From NCBI GenBank assembly GCA_943789165.1, contig CALSTB010000001.1, positions 273,113 through 337,112 of the forward strand: a stretch of 64,000 nt of DNA. The letters are read 5' to 3'. Source of the stretch: an uncultured Bacteroidia bacterium. GTDB taxonomy: Bacteria; Bacteroidota; Bacteroidia; NS11-12g; UBA9320. Made by a program: the position numbers and the translations under genes. Under the pieces are notes generated by a model. It worked only from the letters and a program-made list of their open reading frames with translations. It did not search any database and had not been told where the DNA came from. Positions 9,544 through 17,896 of this stretch are shown here, in pieces. The stretch's first letter is position 1. Each line of letters starts with the position of its first letter.

Positions 9544-10465
9544 TATTTTTTGATTTTAAAAGGTATAAAAGTTGAATGTTAAAAGATTGGGTCGGCTTGG
9601 TTTGGTCGTTTGATATACTGTGGCTGACTGGCAAATGGTAATATGTGCGTAATCCTATGTTTGCGACGTAAACAGACACACCAACTACGGCGTTCAATTG
9701 CGAAACACCACTCAGGATATTGATGGATTTTTGGCTTCGATCTATGTAGTCCTTAGCTCGGTTTAAGGTGTACACACCGAGTTGTGGTATAAGGGTTACG
9801 CGCTCACGCTTGACTCGGTAAAACAGCAAACTGTTGGTCGACAACTCACGTCCAAATGAGTAATTGTATTTGTTGGATGTATTAAAGCGACTTGTCATTT
9901 CAGAGCTTATTCCCAAGTTGTACTTACGATATGAAATGGTCGACAACAAACCTGAACCAAACGCGCCAGAACCTAATTGTAGGTTGGGGAGTGATTGCCT
10001 TGTTGCATCATCTTGACGACCTGTTGGGAGAAACAACTGACCTCCTAGAAACCAGTTTAATTGTTTATCCGACATGGCATCTCCACGAGACAGTAATGAG
10101 TAATACCCCTGTAACTGAATGTCACCAAGCCCAGTCAATTGGGTTGTTTCATTGCCTAGGTTGAAACTGTTACTTTTAAACGGCACCACCGCAGAAAGAA
10201 ACCAATCTTCATTTAGGTAATATCGACCCCAAAGGGACAACGTATTGAATTTATCAAAACTGACCTGATCAGTTTCGGTGCTAAATAGGGCAGGATGCGT
10301 GGTTTCGAATTGATTGTTTTGATAATGCAAACCAATCATATGGCGTTGTTGAAATGGGATATACCCAAATCCGACACCACCGGCAGAACAACCACAAGCA
10401 TCACACGCCCACGTCGCTAGGCTGCTGCATAACAGCAACCAAACGAACACATATTGTGTTTGCAT
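9530..10465 (-). CDS. Outer-membrane beta-barrel 'transporter' with Cys-rich N-terminus
   Basis: A 311-residue protein. The signal peptide ends before CDACGCSAGG, a Cys-rich N-terminal motif seen in a common Bacteroidota outer-membrane family (annotated 'transporter', related to the phenol-degradation MetA barrel family). The rest alternates short turns and amphipathic strands (LWGRYYL, FLGGQLFLPTG, INILSGVSQLNAVVGVSVYV) and ends LLYLLKSKNNENN. The three Cys just after cleavage could bind metal or form disulphides in the periplasm. The gene sits between a CxGxC membrane protein and a His-rich lipoprotein, which points to metal handling (inference). Substrate unknown. Confidence 0.75.
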   Translation of the reverse strand: MQTQYVFVWLLLCSSLATWACDACGCSAGGVGFGYIPFQQRHMIGLHYQNNQFETTHPALFSTETDQVSFDKFNTLSLWGRYYLNEDWFLSAVVPFKSNSFNLGNETTQLTGLGDIQLQGYYSLLSRGDAMSDKQLNWFLGGQLFLPTGRQDDATRQSLPNLQLGSGAFGSGLLSTISYRKYNLGISSEMTSRFNTSNKYNYSFGRELSTNSLLFYRVKRERVTLIPQLGVYTLNRAKDYIDRSQKSINILSGVSQLNAVVGVSVYVANIGLRTYYHLPVSHSISNDQTKPTQSFNIQLLYLLKSKNNENN

Positions 10466-10518
10466 GCGTAAAATGTTTTGTTAATAATAGGGTTAGGGTT
10501 AGTTGGGTGCGGAGCTGT

Positions 10519-10872
10519 TTACCCTATTGGCGGCCTGAAAATGGAAGAAGTGAACAGATAATTAAAGAAGTTGTTTGGCTTGGTTTGTAAAGCCGTGGCT
10601 TCCATTACATCGACTACTATATCGTTAGATTGTGTCGTTAAAAAGGATAACAACTTGAATTCAATAAGGAGGGCTTTTTGAGATTCAACGTCATTGATTT
10701 TCTTCTCTAACACACAGTGTCCTTCACAATCTGATTCTGGAACAAAGCGATTTTCACACAGCTCTGAAGCGATATATGCCTGTTCAACTTGAAACCAAGC
10801 GTATATTCCTATATTCACAAAAAAGCCTGTGCTAAGAATTAAAAGCAGCGATATGGAAACAAGACGTTTCAA
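10519..10872 (-). CDS. Small membrane protein with CxGxC motif
   Basis: About 117 residues: one N-terminal membrane helix (SISLLLILSTGFFVN) followed by a domain with YIASELCENRF and DCEGHCVLEKKI. Similar small Bacteroidota proteins (pattern LCEN...C.G.C.L.K) tend to sit near metal or copper loci, so a metal-linked role is inferred. Two TTG starts are possible, at 10893 and 10872. I choose 10872 because a consensus -7 element (TACCTTTG) lies at 10885-10878 inside the longer reading frame, five bases before the second TTG, and because MKRLVSIS is a normal signal-anchor start. First gene of the set with 10465-9530 and 9543-9130. Confidence 0.65.
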   Translation of the reverse strand: MKRLVSISLLLILSTGFFVNIGIYAWFQVEQAYIASELCENRFVPESDCEGHCVLEKKINDVESQKALLIEFKLLSFLTTQSNDIVVDVMEATALQTKPNNFFNYLFTSSIFRPPIG

Positions 10873-10877
10873 TTGAA

Positions 10878-10885
10878 CAAAGGTA
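10878..10885 (-). promoter_or_regulatory. -7 promoter element TACCTTTG
   Basis: Exact TAnnTTTG match on the minus strand, five bases ahead of TTG at 10872. A degenerate -33 (TTAG) lies 17 bases upstream. Predicts a leaderless or near-leaderless transcript. Confidence 0.45.
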
Positions 10886-10943
10886 GGGGTCAACTTTTTT
10901 GGCTAATTGATAAAAATCACACTTGGGACAGTTTTTTACCCAC

Positions 10944-10977
10944 TTGTAACAAAGAATCGAGGTGGTCGTTATATTTG
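10944..10977 (+). promoter_or_regulatory. Promoter of serine hydrolase gene
   Basis: TTG at 10944-10946, a 23-base spacer, then TATATTTG at 10970-10977, three bases before ATG 10981. Both elements match the Bacteroidota sigma-A consensus. The predicted start of transcription falls on or next to the start codon. Confidence 0.6.
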
Positions 10978-10980
10978 AGT

Positions 10981-12096
10981 ATGCATAATAGATCTCTTAA
11001 ACCTTTCTTGATTATTCTGTTGGTTGGCATGATGTTCAGCCAAGGCTGTAAAGACGACTCTGTTGTGATTGATCCCGGGGGAATTGATGAGAAAGGCTTG
11101 TACTTTCCGCCTACTGGAAGCGATACATGGGAAACGACTTCACCGGAATCACTTAATTGGGATACGAGTAAGATTAAAGAGCTATATCAGTTTTTAGATG
11201 ATGGGAGCACGCGGGCATTTTTGGTACTTAAAGACGGAAAAATTGTTTTAGAACACTATGCTGGCAAAGACATTTTGCAATTGGCTGATTTCAACAAAAA
11301 ATCATTGTGGTATTGGGCCTCAGCAGGAAAAACGCTTACCTCATTTTTGGTTGGTCAAGCACAAGAAGACGGACATTTAAGCATCGATGATAAAACATCG
11401 AAATATCTAGGTAATTGGACCACGCTCACACTAGAACAACAAGACAAAATTACAGTTAAACATCAATTGTCAATGACCAGTGGATTGGATGACGCGGGCA
11501 ATTCTGATTGTACCGACAAGACCTGTTTAAGTTACAAAGCAGATGCTGGATCGCGTTGGGCGTATCACAATGCGCCATACACATTATTGGATAGTGTTAT
11601 TCAGCAAGCGACCAAAGGCGATTTTGACACCTATTTTAACAGCAGGTTGCGCGACCCGATAGGCATGGATGGTAACTGGTCTTATATTGATTACAACCAT
11701 GTGTACTTCAGCACACCACGGGCAATGGCGCGTTTTGGATTACTGGTTTTGAACAACGGAAAATGGAACGACAAATCGATTTTGGCGGATACGAAATATA
11801 TAGATGATATGGTGAATACGTCACAAAACATCAACAAGTCGTATGGATATTTATGGTGGTTGAATGGTAAAGAATCGCACATGCTTCCTGGCTTGCAATT
11901 GGAGATAAAGAAACCTATTTCCGAAAACGCACCAGCAGATATGATTTCTGGTTTGGGTAAAAATGGGCAATTCTTAAACATCGTTCCAAGTCAAAATATT
12001 ATCGTCATACGAATGGGCGACAACCCTGACAATTCGTTAGTACCAACCAAGTTCTTAAACGAAATGTGGGGCAAGATTAATGACGTGATTCAATAA
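10981..12096 (+). CDS. Serine hydrolase, class C beta-lactamase/esterase family, lipoprotein
   Basis: A 371-residue lipoprotein: signal peptide with lipobox MMFSQGC, short linker, then a beta-lactamase/transpeptidase-fold domain (PF00144 type). Visible motifs are S-x-x-K in WASAGKTLTSF (nucleophile Ser and general-base Lys), Y-x-N in WAYHNAPYTLL, and GLGKNGQFLNIVP near the C-terminus in the place of the KTG/HxG box. Such proteins are mostly esterases or D-aminopeptidase-like rather than true beta-lactamases. An in-frame ATG at 10873 would give a 407-residue product, but its extra N-terminus overlaps the divergent gene, lies upstream of the promoter and hides the signal peptide. Monocistronic by appearance. 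Confidence 0.85.
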   Translation: MHNRSLKPFLIILLVGMMFSQGCKDDSVVIDPGGIDEKGLYFPPTGSDTWETTSPESLNWDTSKIKELYQFLDDGSTRAFLVLKDGKIVLEHYAGKDILQLADFNKKSLWYWASAGKTLTSFLVGQAQEDGHLSIDDKTSKYLGNWTTLTLEQQDKITVKHQLSMTSGLDDAGNSDCTDKTCLSYKADAGSRWAYHNAPYTLLDSVIQQATKGDFDTYFNSRLRDPIGMDGNWSYIDYNHVYFSTPRAMARFGLLVLNNGKWNDKSILADTKYIDDMVNTSQNINKSYGYLWWLNGKESHMLPGLQLEIKKPISENAPADMISGLGKNGQFLNIVPSQNIIVIRMGDNPDNSLVPTKFLNEMWGKINDVIQ

Positions 12097-12123
12097 CCGA
12101 TTACGATACCGAAGCTTTTGTTA

Positions 12124-12131
12124 TAGATTTG
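12124..12131 (+). promoter_or_regulatory. -7 promoter element TAGATTTG
   Basis: Exact TAnnTTTG, four bases before GTG at 12136; a degenerate -33 (TTAC, 12101-12104) lies 19 bases upstream. Its TAG is also the in-frame stop that limits the 12136 frame, so the start is well constrained. Confidence 0.45.
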
Positions 12132-12135
12132 CCTC

Positions 12136-12840
12136 GTGTACATACTTTCCGTATTAAACCCTACCGTTTTTATCGGCAACTTCGAATGGAGGGAACCAGT
12201 AACCACCTTAACCGACTTTTTAGTTGCTCTGGTTTGTTGGGCAGCGTTCTATTTCTTTAGCCAGTTAAAAAACTCCCAGTCGGGTGCGTACCCATGGTTT
12301 AAAAAGTACTTTTTCGTTTTTGCGATTGGCATGACTAGCGCTGCTTGGCTCGGACATGGTTTTCAAGCGTATGTGGCCACCTCATATAAAGCGATAGGTT
12401 GGATGTTTGGCGCAACGGGTTTGATGTTGTTACAAATGGGGAGCTTAACACTCATAAAGGCCAACCTTTCAAGAAGAATGTTAAAGATTCTGCCGAAATG
12501 GTTTGTCCTTCAATGGCTAATAGCAATTGTATGTATGGTCTACTTCCTGTCTATTGGTATTGAACAAGCGTTCAAAGTGACCCAAATAAATTCGGTGGTT
12601 GCTTTATGGGGATTTGTCCTACCAATGCACATTTTCGCTTATAAAAAGCTAGCTATTCAAGGTAGCAAGATAATCATCGGCGCACTGCTGTACTCAGCGA
12701 TACCGGGCATTATATATTCACAAAAAGTGAGCCTTTCAAACTGGTTCAACTACCACGACATTAGCCACATTCTGATGGCTATATTTATGAGCATTATGTT
12801 TTTCGGACTTTACCAGTTGGTTAAACCAGTCAATTCGTAG
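12136..12840 (+). CDS. Seven-TM membrane protein with TM7 HxxxH motif, unknown function
   Basis: A 234-residue integral membrane protein with about seven helices (roughly 25-42, 57-76, 84-106, 119-140, 147-168, 178-195, 209-229). TM2 holds a Ser and a His (GMTSAAWLGHGF, S68 and H74), and TM7 begins with HDISH (H207, H211). A TM7 HxxxH together with polar Ser/His in TM2 is the pattern of the CREST superfamily of membrane metal-dependent lipid hydrolases (alkaline ceramidase, PAQR, Per1). The match is by eye and could be chance. Similar Bacteroidota proteins may be filed under DUF6962 (uncertain). Starts with GTG directly behind a -7 element. Its neighbour is a lipid-hydroxylase family member. 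Confidence 0.7.
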   Translation: MYILSVLNPTVFIGNFEWREPVTTLTDFLVALVCWAAFYFFSQLKNSQSGAYPWFKKYFFVFAIGMTSAAWLGHGFQAYVATSYKAIGWMFGATGLMLLQMGSLTLIKANLSRRMLKILPKWFVLQWLIAIVCMVYFLSIGIEQAFKVTQINSVVALWGFVLPMHIFAYKKLAIQGSKIIIGALLYSAIPGIIYSQKVSLSNWFNYHDISHILMAIFMSIMFFGLYQLVKPVNS

Positions 12841-12882
12841 AATGATTGTTGTCAATTTAGTCCGATTAAAGGCATGAATTCG

Positions 12883-12890
12883 TAGCTTTG
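12883..12890 (+). promoter_or_regulatory. -7 promoter element TAGCTTTG
   Basis: Exact TAnnTTTG, 16 bases before ATG 12907; a degenerate -33 (TTAG near 12857-12860) lies 22 bases upstream. It gives the hydroxylase gene its own promoter, separate from the seven-TM gene. Confidence 0.45.
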
Positions 12891-12906
12891 TACAAAATTT
12901 AAACAC

Positions 12907-14184
12907 ATGACAGCTAAAGGTTGGATCATAATGTTGACGGTGTTGGCCGTCTTGATGATCATCGAAAAGATCGTTGCTATTAAAAGAAATGTTAATACCT
13001 ATTCTTTTGCTGATTTCATGGCGAACCTTACCTGTGGCATTTTAGAAAGGGTGTTTGCCTTTTTCTGGCTATACGTTTTTTACGTGGCCTCCATGTGGGT
13101 GTTTGATAACGTAACACTTTGGGCAATCCCGTCGAATGCGTTCACGTGGATTTTGGCCTTGTTCGCAACGGATTTCTTAGCCTATTGGCACCACAGACTT
13201 AGTCACGAAATTAACTTCCTATGGGCAGCACACATAGTGCACCACCAGAGTGAAGACATAAACATTTCTACAGTTTTCCGGGTATCGTTTTTTGCGGTGA
13301 TTAACCGATCCTTCTTCTTTATTTGGTTACCAGTGATGGGTTTTCATCCAGATTTTGCAGCGACGGCAATCATCTTTGTTGGTGCCTTCCAATTTGTAAC
13401 GCACAGCAGAATTGTTGGCAAACTAGGCTTTTTAGAAAAAATATTTTCGACGCCTTCAAACCACAGAGTTCACCACGCCAGAAACGAAAAGTACATCGAC
13501 CACAACTATGGCCACGTGTTTATGATTTGGGATAAGATGTTTGGTACATATACCCCTGAAGAGGAAGAGCCGGACTATGGCATCACAACAGGATTCGATA
13601 GTGAAAACGCATACAACTCTAACTTCTTTTATTGGAAGGATTTGTTCAAAAGAGCCAAAATGGCTTCCAGCTTAAAGGATAAAATCAAATTGTTCTTTGC
13701 CAAGCCTGAATGGACTCCATCCGACGTAGGTTACTTACCTCCTCAGTTCAAAACTGATGAGCATGGCAATCGTTTACCACACGCCAGACCCATGTCTAAA
13801 CCATTTGGTTTCTATCTGTTGATCAACACACTATTAACCCTAGTGTTATTTGTGTCAATGTTTGTGATTGTTGACGATCCCAAAAGAACGCTGTTTAGAG
13901 ATTTGTATGAAAACAAACAATTGTTGGTACTGGTATTAACCATTCTGTTTTCTGTGTTTGTTCACGGACGGTTATTAGACAACAAACCAGCTGGCAAGAT
14001 ATTAGACAGTATACGATTGTTGGTATTGGCTCTTGCAGTGCCGTTCGTATATGGCACAATCGCGGGTGCTTGGATAGGGCCAGTTTCTTGGGCGTATGCT
14101 GCGATCATGATTTTATGGCTTTGGCTAAATCCCAAAACACATCTATCTGGTTCTTTAGGGAAGCTGAAAACCCAGGGAGTCTAA
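12907..14184 (+). CDS. Sterol desaturase / fatty acid hydroxylase family (AGMO-like) membrane di-iron enzyme
   Basis: A 425-residue membrane protein with the complete eight-histidine di-iron signature: HHRLSHE (about residue 98), HIVHHQSE (about 112) and HRVHHARN...DHNYGH (about 190-210). Several helices lie before it and four more at the C-terminus (about 300-415). Length and the C-terminal helical block resemble alkylglycerol monooxygenase-type members rather than short sterol desaturases. Expected reaction: O2-dependent hydroxylation of a lipid chain or ether lipid; substrate unknown. The last 30 bases overlap the convergent cyclophilin gene. Confidence 0.88.
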   Translation: MTAKGWIIMLTVLAVLMIIEKIVAIKRNVNTYSFADFMANLTCGILERVFAFFWLYVFYVASMWVFDNVTLWAIPSNAFTWILALFATDFLAYWHHRLSHEINFLWAAHIVHHQSEDINISTVFRVSFFAVINRSFFFIWLPVMGFHPDFAATAIIFVGAFQFVTHSRIVGKLGFLEKIFSTPSNHRVHHARNEKYIDHNYGHVFMIWDKMFGTYTPEEEEPDYGITTGFDSENAYNSNFFYWKDLFKRAKMASSLKDKIKLFFAKPEWTPSDVGYLPPQFKTDEHGNRLPHARPMSKPFGFYLLINTLLTLVLFVSMFVIVDDPKRTLFRDLYENKQLLVLVLTILFSVFVHGRLLDNKPAGKILDSIRLLVLALAVPFVYGTIAGAWIGPVSWAYAAIMILWLWLNPKTHLSGSLGKLKTQGV

Positions 14185-14769
14185 CAACGCCTTTTCTGTA
14201 TACCGCTTTATTGAAACGTTCAAAGGAATGTCTGTAATAGGCTTATCCTTGCTATTCGTGCGCTCATTTTCTATATCCTCAAGTACATCTGACCCTTTGA
14301 TAATCATTCCAAAAATCATGTAGTTACTGTCTAAAGTGGGCAAACCAGCTTCATTACAAACCACATAGAATTGACAGGCATTGGATTGTTTTCCGGGATT
14401 GTCATCACGACCCATACCTAACGCACCGTATGTATGGCCTAAACTATCATGAAATTCAGGATCTAACAAAAAAGGAGATCCTTCAAAGTATTGAACGGAG
14501 TCCGGACAACCGCCTTGTATCACAAAGTTGCGAACCACTCGATTCATGGTAAATTGGTCATAGTGTTTGTCCTCAGCCAACTCAATAAACTTGGCTTTGT
14601 GATTGGGTGTTTCATCATAAAGCCAAAAGTACATGTCACCAAGTCGGGTGCTTACTAAGCCGATGGGATAAGTATCTTCAACAGGGTCTGGATTGGCCGG
14701 TTTTTGATCAGAACAGCCTATAAGTACAAATAAGCCAATAAATAGGAGTGAAGAGTAAAGACGTTTCAT
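14155..14769 (-). CDS. Peptidyl-prolyl cis-trans isomerase, cyclophilin type, lipoprotein
   Basis: About 204 residues. Starting at ATG 14769 gives a clean lipoprotein signal (MKRLYSSLLFIGLFVLIGC). The body is a cyclophilin: FTMNRVVRNFVIQGG for the F.R...F..QGG active-site strand, GALGMGRDD, QFYV and the final FGMIIKGSDVLEDI. Periplasmic PPIase acting on proline bonds of exported proteins. The conserved cyclosporin-site Trp is not evident. An ATG at 14790 would add seven residues, but it lies upstream of the promoter element at 14775-14782, so 14769 is favoured. A second lipoprotein cyclophilin lies at 22935-23618. Confidence 0.88.
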   Translation of the reverse strand: MKRLYSSLLFIGLFVLIGCSDQKPANPDPVEDTYPIGLVSTRLGDMYFWLYDETPNHKAKFIELAEDKHYDQFTMNRVVRNFVIQGGCPDSVQYFEGSPFLLDPEFHDSLGHTYGALGMGRDDNPGKQSNACQFYVVCNEAGLPTLDSNYMIFGMIIKGSDVLEDIENERTNSKDKPITDIPLNVSIKRYTEKALLDSLGFQLP

Positions 14770-14774
14770 GTACA

Positions 14775-14804
14775 CAAAGATTACCAACATTATCAGGAAT
14801 CAAA
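14775..14804 (-). promoter_or_regulatory. Promoter of cyclophilin lipoprotein gene
   Basis: On the minus strand TTTG (14804-14801), an 18-base spacer, then AATCTTTG (14782-14775, one mismatch to TAnnTTTG), five bases before ATG 14769. Near-leaderless transcript predicted. Confidence 0.5.
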
Positions 14805-14832
14805 ATTTGATTTAATGTATACTTGGAGCTGA

Positions 14833-15309
14833 ATGGTTAAACAACGCATATTATTTGTTTGTCTTGGCAACATTTGCAGGTCGCCAATGGCGGAAGGACT
14901 ATTTCTTCATTTAATTAAGCAGCAAGGACTTGCGCACAAATATGAAGTAGACTCAGCTGGGACAGCTGGATACCATATCGGATCTAGCCCAGATGAAAGA
15001 ATGATGGCTACAGCAAAAAGCAAAGGTGTTGAATTGCCCAGTAAAGCGAGGCAGTTTGTTTCCCAAGATTTTGATGTCTTCGATTATATCATAGGCATGG
15101 ATGCATCGAACATCCGGAATATGGAGGACGTGAAACCATCGAACAAAACGACAGCCAAGCTGTTTAAAATGCGAGATTTTGATTCCATCGACACCCATGG
15201 CGATGTTCCCGATCCGTATTACGGTGGATTAGGCGGCTTCGAAGAAGTGTATGACATGTTAAAGCGATGTAATCTAGCATTAATTGACTATTTAGAAACG
15301 AATAAATGA
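14833..15309 (+). CDS. Low-molecular-weight protein tyrosine phosphatase
   Basis: A 158-residue cytoplasmic enzyme. The P-loop CLGNICRS (C(X)5R) lies at residues about 10-17 and the general acid Asp in DVPDPYYGG near 125, both as required for phosphotyrosine or phosphoarginine hydrolysis by the LMW-PTP fold. Length is normal. A -7-like TATACTTG (14818-14825) ends seven bases before the ATG. The stop overlaps the start of the PIG-L gene (ATGA, 15306-15309), so the two are translationally coupled. Physiological substrate not visible; in Bacteroidota the gene is usually housekeeping-like. Confidence 0.92.
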   Translation: MVKQRILFVCLGNICRSPMAEGLFLHLIKQQGLAHKYEVDSAGTAGYHIGSSPDERMMATAKSKGVELPSKARQFVSQDFDVFDYIIGMDASNIRNMEDVKPSNKTTAKLFKMRDFDSIDTHGDVPDPYYGGLGGFEEVYDMLKRCNLALIDYLETNK

Positions 15310-17777
15310 AGACAATACAAATTATCACATCCCTGTTTTTCAGTTTCGTCGGAACGATGGCGTTTGGACAACAAACCATACCGTCTTCAGAGATTGTGGA
15401 TGGTCTGAAAGCGGTGGGGAATACTACGTCGGTGTTGTATATCGCCGCCCACCCAGATGATGAGAACACGAGGTTAATAAGCTACTTAACCAAGCACGAA
15501 CATGCTGAAGTGAGCTATTTAAGTTTAACCCGCGGTGACGGTGGCCAAAATTTAATAGGCACAGAGATCGGCGACCAATTAGGCGTTATCAGAACGCAAG
15601 AATTGTTAGCTGCAAGAAAAATAGATGGAGGAAATCAGTATTTCACCAGAGCCATTGACTTCGGTTATTCAAAAACGCCAGAAGAAACATTTAAGTTTTG
15701 GGACAAAGAAGCGGTGCTCGCCGACGTAGTTTGGGTCATAAGAAAAGTACGGCCAGAAGTAATCATTACACGGTTTTCACCAGAAGTCAATCCAGATAGA
15801 GGCACGCACGGACATCATACGGCATCAGCGATGTTAGCAGTTGAGGCTTTTAAAGCGGCTGCAGACCCAGAGCGATTCCCAGAGCAATTGGAGTATGTGA
15901 GGACGTGGCAACCGACGTCTTTGTTTTGGAATACCAGTTATTGGTTTTATGGCAGCGTCGAAAAAATGGACGAACAAGTGGCTAAATCACCAAGTGATTA
16001 TGTTAAAATTGACGTAAATCCTTATTTGCCGTTGTTGGGAAAATCTGGGTCAGATATTTCGAGCTTAAGTCGGAGTCAACACAAAAGCCAAGGCTTTGGC
16101 AATTCGCCAGTTATTGGCAATCAATGGGAGTATCTGCAATTGTTGGAGGGTCACATAACAGAGCAATTGTTTGCATCTACCTATAAAGAAAAAGGGCTTG
16201 ATACGAAACTAGATAAGTTGATTAGTAAAGCCATCAAGAGCTTCAACATCCACCAACCTGAGTTAGTTTTATCACAGCTGTTTGTGATAAGAGACCAAAT
16301 CGCTCAATTGTCTGACGAGGAGATGAGAGCAAGAAAATTGCAGGACATCCACACAATTATTTTACAGTGTGCTGGGGTGAAAGCCACAGCATTTAGCAAA
16401 GAACAACTGGTGTATGTGGGGCAAGAGATTGAATCTAACCTTGAAGTTTCCGCCACCAGTGAAGTGACCGTTAAACAGGTAAAATCGACATGGGTTAATG
16501 GCAAGATTTCTCAAAACATCAATAAAAACGCAAAGGTTTTTGAACAAAAACTAAAGTGGGTAGTTTCCGACAATGGGGTGAGTCAACCCTATTGGTTAAC
16601 GGGATCAAAAACTGCAGGCTCATATCTTGTGGAAGATCAAAAAATGATTGGATTACCGGAGACTCCTTATCCTTTTAACCTGACTGTTGAGTTAGAAATT
16701 GATGGGAAGTCCGTAACCATGGTGGTTCCACTGCAACATGGCTCAACGGATCCAGTAAAAGGTCAAATCATCCAACCCTTGGTTGTGACCCCCAACGTTA
16801 TGGTCAACCTTGAGCGCGATGTATTGGTCTTTGCTTCAGACAAATCAAAACAGATCAATGTTGAGGTGGTATCGGGAAAACCAAACGAAGCAGGATACGT
16901 GGAATTGTTTATTCCACAAGGTTGGAAATGCGAACCAGCGTTTATCAAAACCGCTTTTAAGGAGTCTGGTGAAAAGAAGACCTTCCAGTTTAAGGTAACC
17001 CCACCTACAGGTGAAAGTACTGGGAATATCCGGGCCATATTTAAAGACGAATCGTTGGTCTATAGTTTAGGCATTTATCAATTTACATATGACCACATTC
17101 CACAATCGGCAGTCTTTCCAAGCGCCGAAGCAACGGTGGTAAAAGTAGATTTAAAGAAAACCGGACAACACGTGTTATACGTCATGGGCGCCGGTGACAA
17201 AGTGCCTGAAGCCATTGAAGAAATGGGGTACACAGTGACCTTAATGAATGTCGACCAATTGCTAAACGCTGAGTTAACCAAATACGACGCTATTGTAATG
17301 GGTATTCGTGCCTTAAACACGATTGAAACGATTGGCAGTATTAATGAGAAAGTCACTTTATATGTGAAGCATGGAGGTAACTTAGTAATGCAGTACAATA
17401 CAGCGCATCAACTAAAATCACAACCCCTAGGACCGTATTCCATTACTTTGTCTCGAGATAGGGTAACGGAAGAAGATGCAGAGGTTAGTTTCTTAAGTAA
17501 AGAGCATCAAGTGTTAAATGCACCAAATAAAATATCCGACAAAGATTTTAACAATTGGGTACAAGAGCGTGGATTGTATTTTCCAACGGAGTGGGATAGC
17601 TCACTAGCAGCCGTATTATCGATGCACGACGTCAATGAAACGGCTAAAAACGGAAGCTTGTTAGTGGGGTCATATGGAGAAGGATATATAGTATATACAG
17701 GGCTTTCTTTTTTCAGAGAATTGCCAGCAGGTGTTCCAGGAGCGTATCGCTTACTAGCCAATATTCTGAGTCTGTAG
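15306..17777 (+). CDS. PIG-L/LmbE-family deacetylase, large secreted form
   Basis: An 823-residue exported protein with signal peptide (MKTIQIITSLFFSFVGTMAFGQ). The N-terminal domain is an LmbE/PIG-L zinc deacetylase: AAHPDDE at about residue 48 and THGHHTASA near 171 supply metal ligands. It probably removes N-acetyl groups from an N-acetylglucosamine-type substrate in the periplasm or at the surface. The remaining 500 residues are beta-rich (about 360-600) and end with a Rossmann-like block (VLYVMGAGDKVPEAIEEMG, YDAIVMGIRALN), resembling glutamine-amidotransferase-like tails of large Bacteroidota PIG-L proteins. No T9SS sorting domain. Coupled by ATGA overlap to the phosphatase gene. Confidence 0.88.
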   Translation: MKTIQIITSLFFSFVGTMAFGQQTIPSSEIVDGLKAVGNTTSVLYIAAHPDDENTRLISYLTKHEHAEVSYLSLTRGDGGQNLIGTEIGDQLGVIRTQELLAARKIDGGNQYFTRAIDFGYSKTPEETFKFWDKEAVLADVVWVIRKVRPEVIITRFSPEVNPDRGTHGHHTASAMLAVEAFKAAADPERFPEQLEYVRTWQPTSLFWNTSYWFYGSVEKMDEQVAKSPSDYVKIDVNPYLPLLGKSGSDISSLSRSQHKSQGFGNSPVIGNQWEYLQLLEGHITEQLFASTYKEKGLDTKLDKLISKAIKSFNIHQPELVLSQLFVIRDQIAQLSDEEMRARKLQDIHTIILQCAGVKATAFSKEQLVYVGQEIESNLEVSATSEVTVKQVKSTWVNGKISQNINKNAKVFEQKLKWVVSDNGVSQPYWLTGSKTAGSYLVEDQKMIGLPETPYPFNLTVELEIDGKSVTMVVPLQHGSTDPVKGQIIQPLVVTPNVMVNLERDVLVFASDKSKQINVEVVSGKPNEAGYVELFIPQGWKCEPAFIKTAFKESGEKKTFQFKVTPPTGESTGNIRAIFKDESLVYSLGIYQFTYDHIPQSAVFPSAEATVVKVDLKKTGQHVLYVMGAGDKVPEAIEEMGYTVTLMNVDQLLNAELTKYDAIVMGIRALNTIETIGSINEKVTLYVKHGGNLVMQYNTAHQLKSQPLGPYSITLSRDRVTEEDAEVSFLSKEHQVLNAPNKISDKDFNNWVQERGLYFPTEWDSSLAAVLSMHDVNETAKNGSLLVGSYGEGYIVYTGLSFFRELPAGVPGAYRLLANILSL

Positions 17778-17810
17778 AATAATCTAATGCTTAAGATTCG
17801 TTAAAATTTT

Positions 17811-17818
17811 TACCTTTG
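17811..17818 (+). promoter_or_regulatory. -7 promoter element TACCTTTG
   Basis: Exact TAnnTTTG 78 bases upstream of ATG 17897; no convincing -33. Would drive the HD hydrolase and yitT-like genes with a leader of about 70 nt. Confidence 0.35.
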
Positions 17819-17896
17819 AGAATATGGGTAGATTTATCACTCGCTGATGGCAAAACTTATTTGTCTGAAATTGGGTAAACCATCCATTACCAAAGC

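Noticed and set aside
10480..10505. Telomere-like GGGTTAGGGTTAG
   Set aside because: Only two units, in a bacterial intergenic gap; chance is sufficient.
10873..10980. N-terminal extension of the serine hydrolase
   Set aside because: It overlaps the divergent gene, lies upstream of the promoter and hides a clear lipoprotein signal that begins at 10981.
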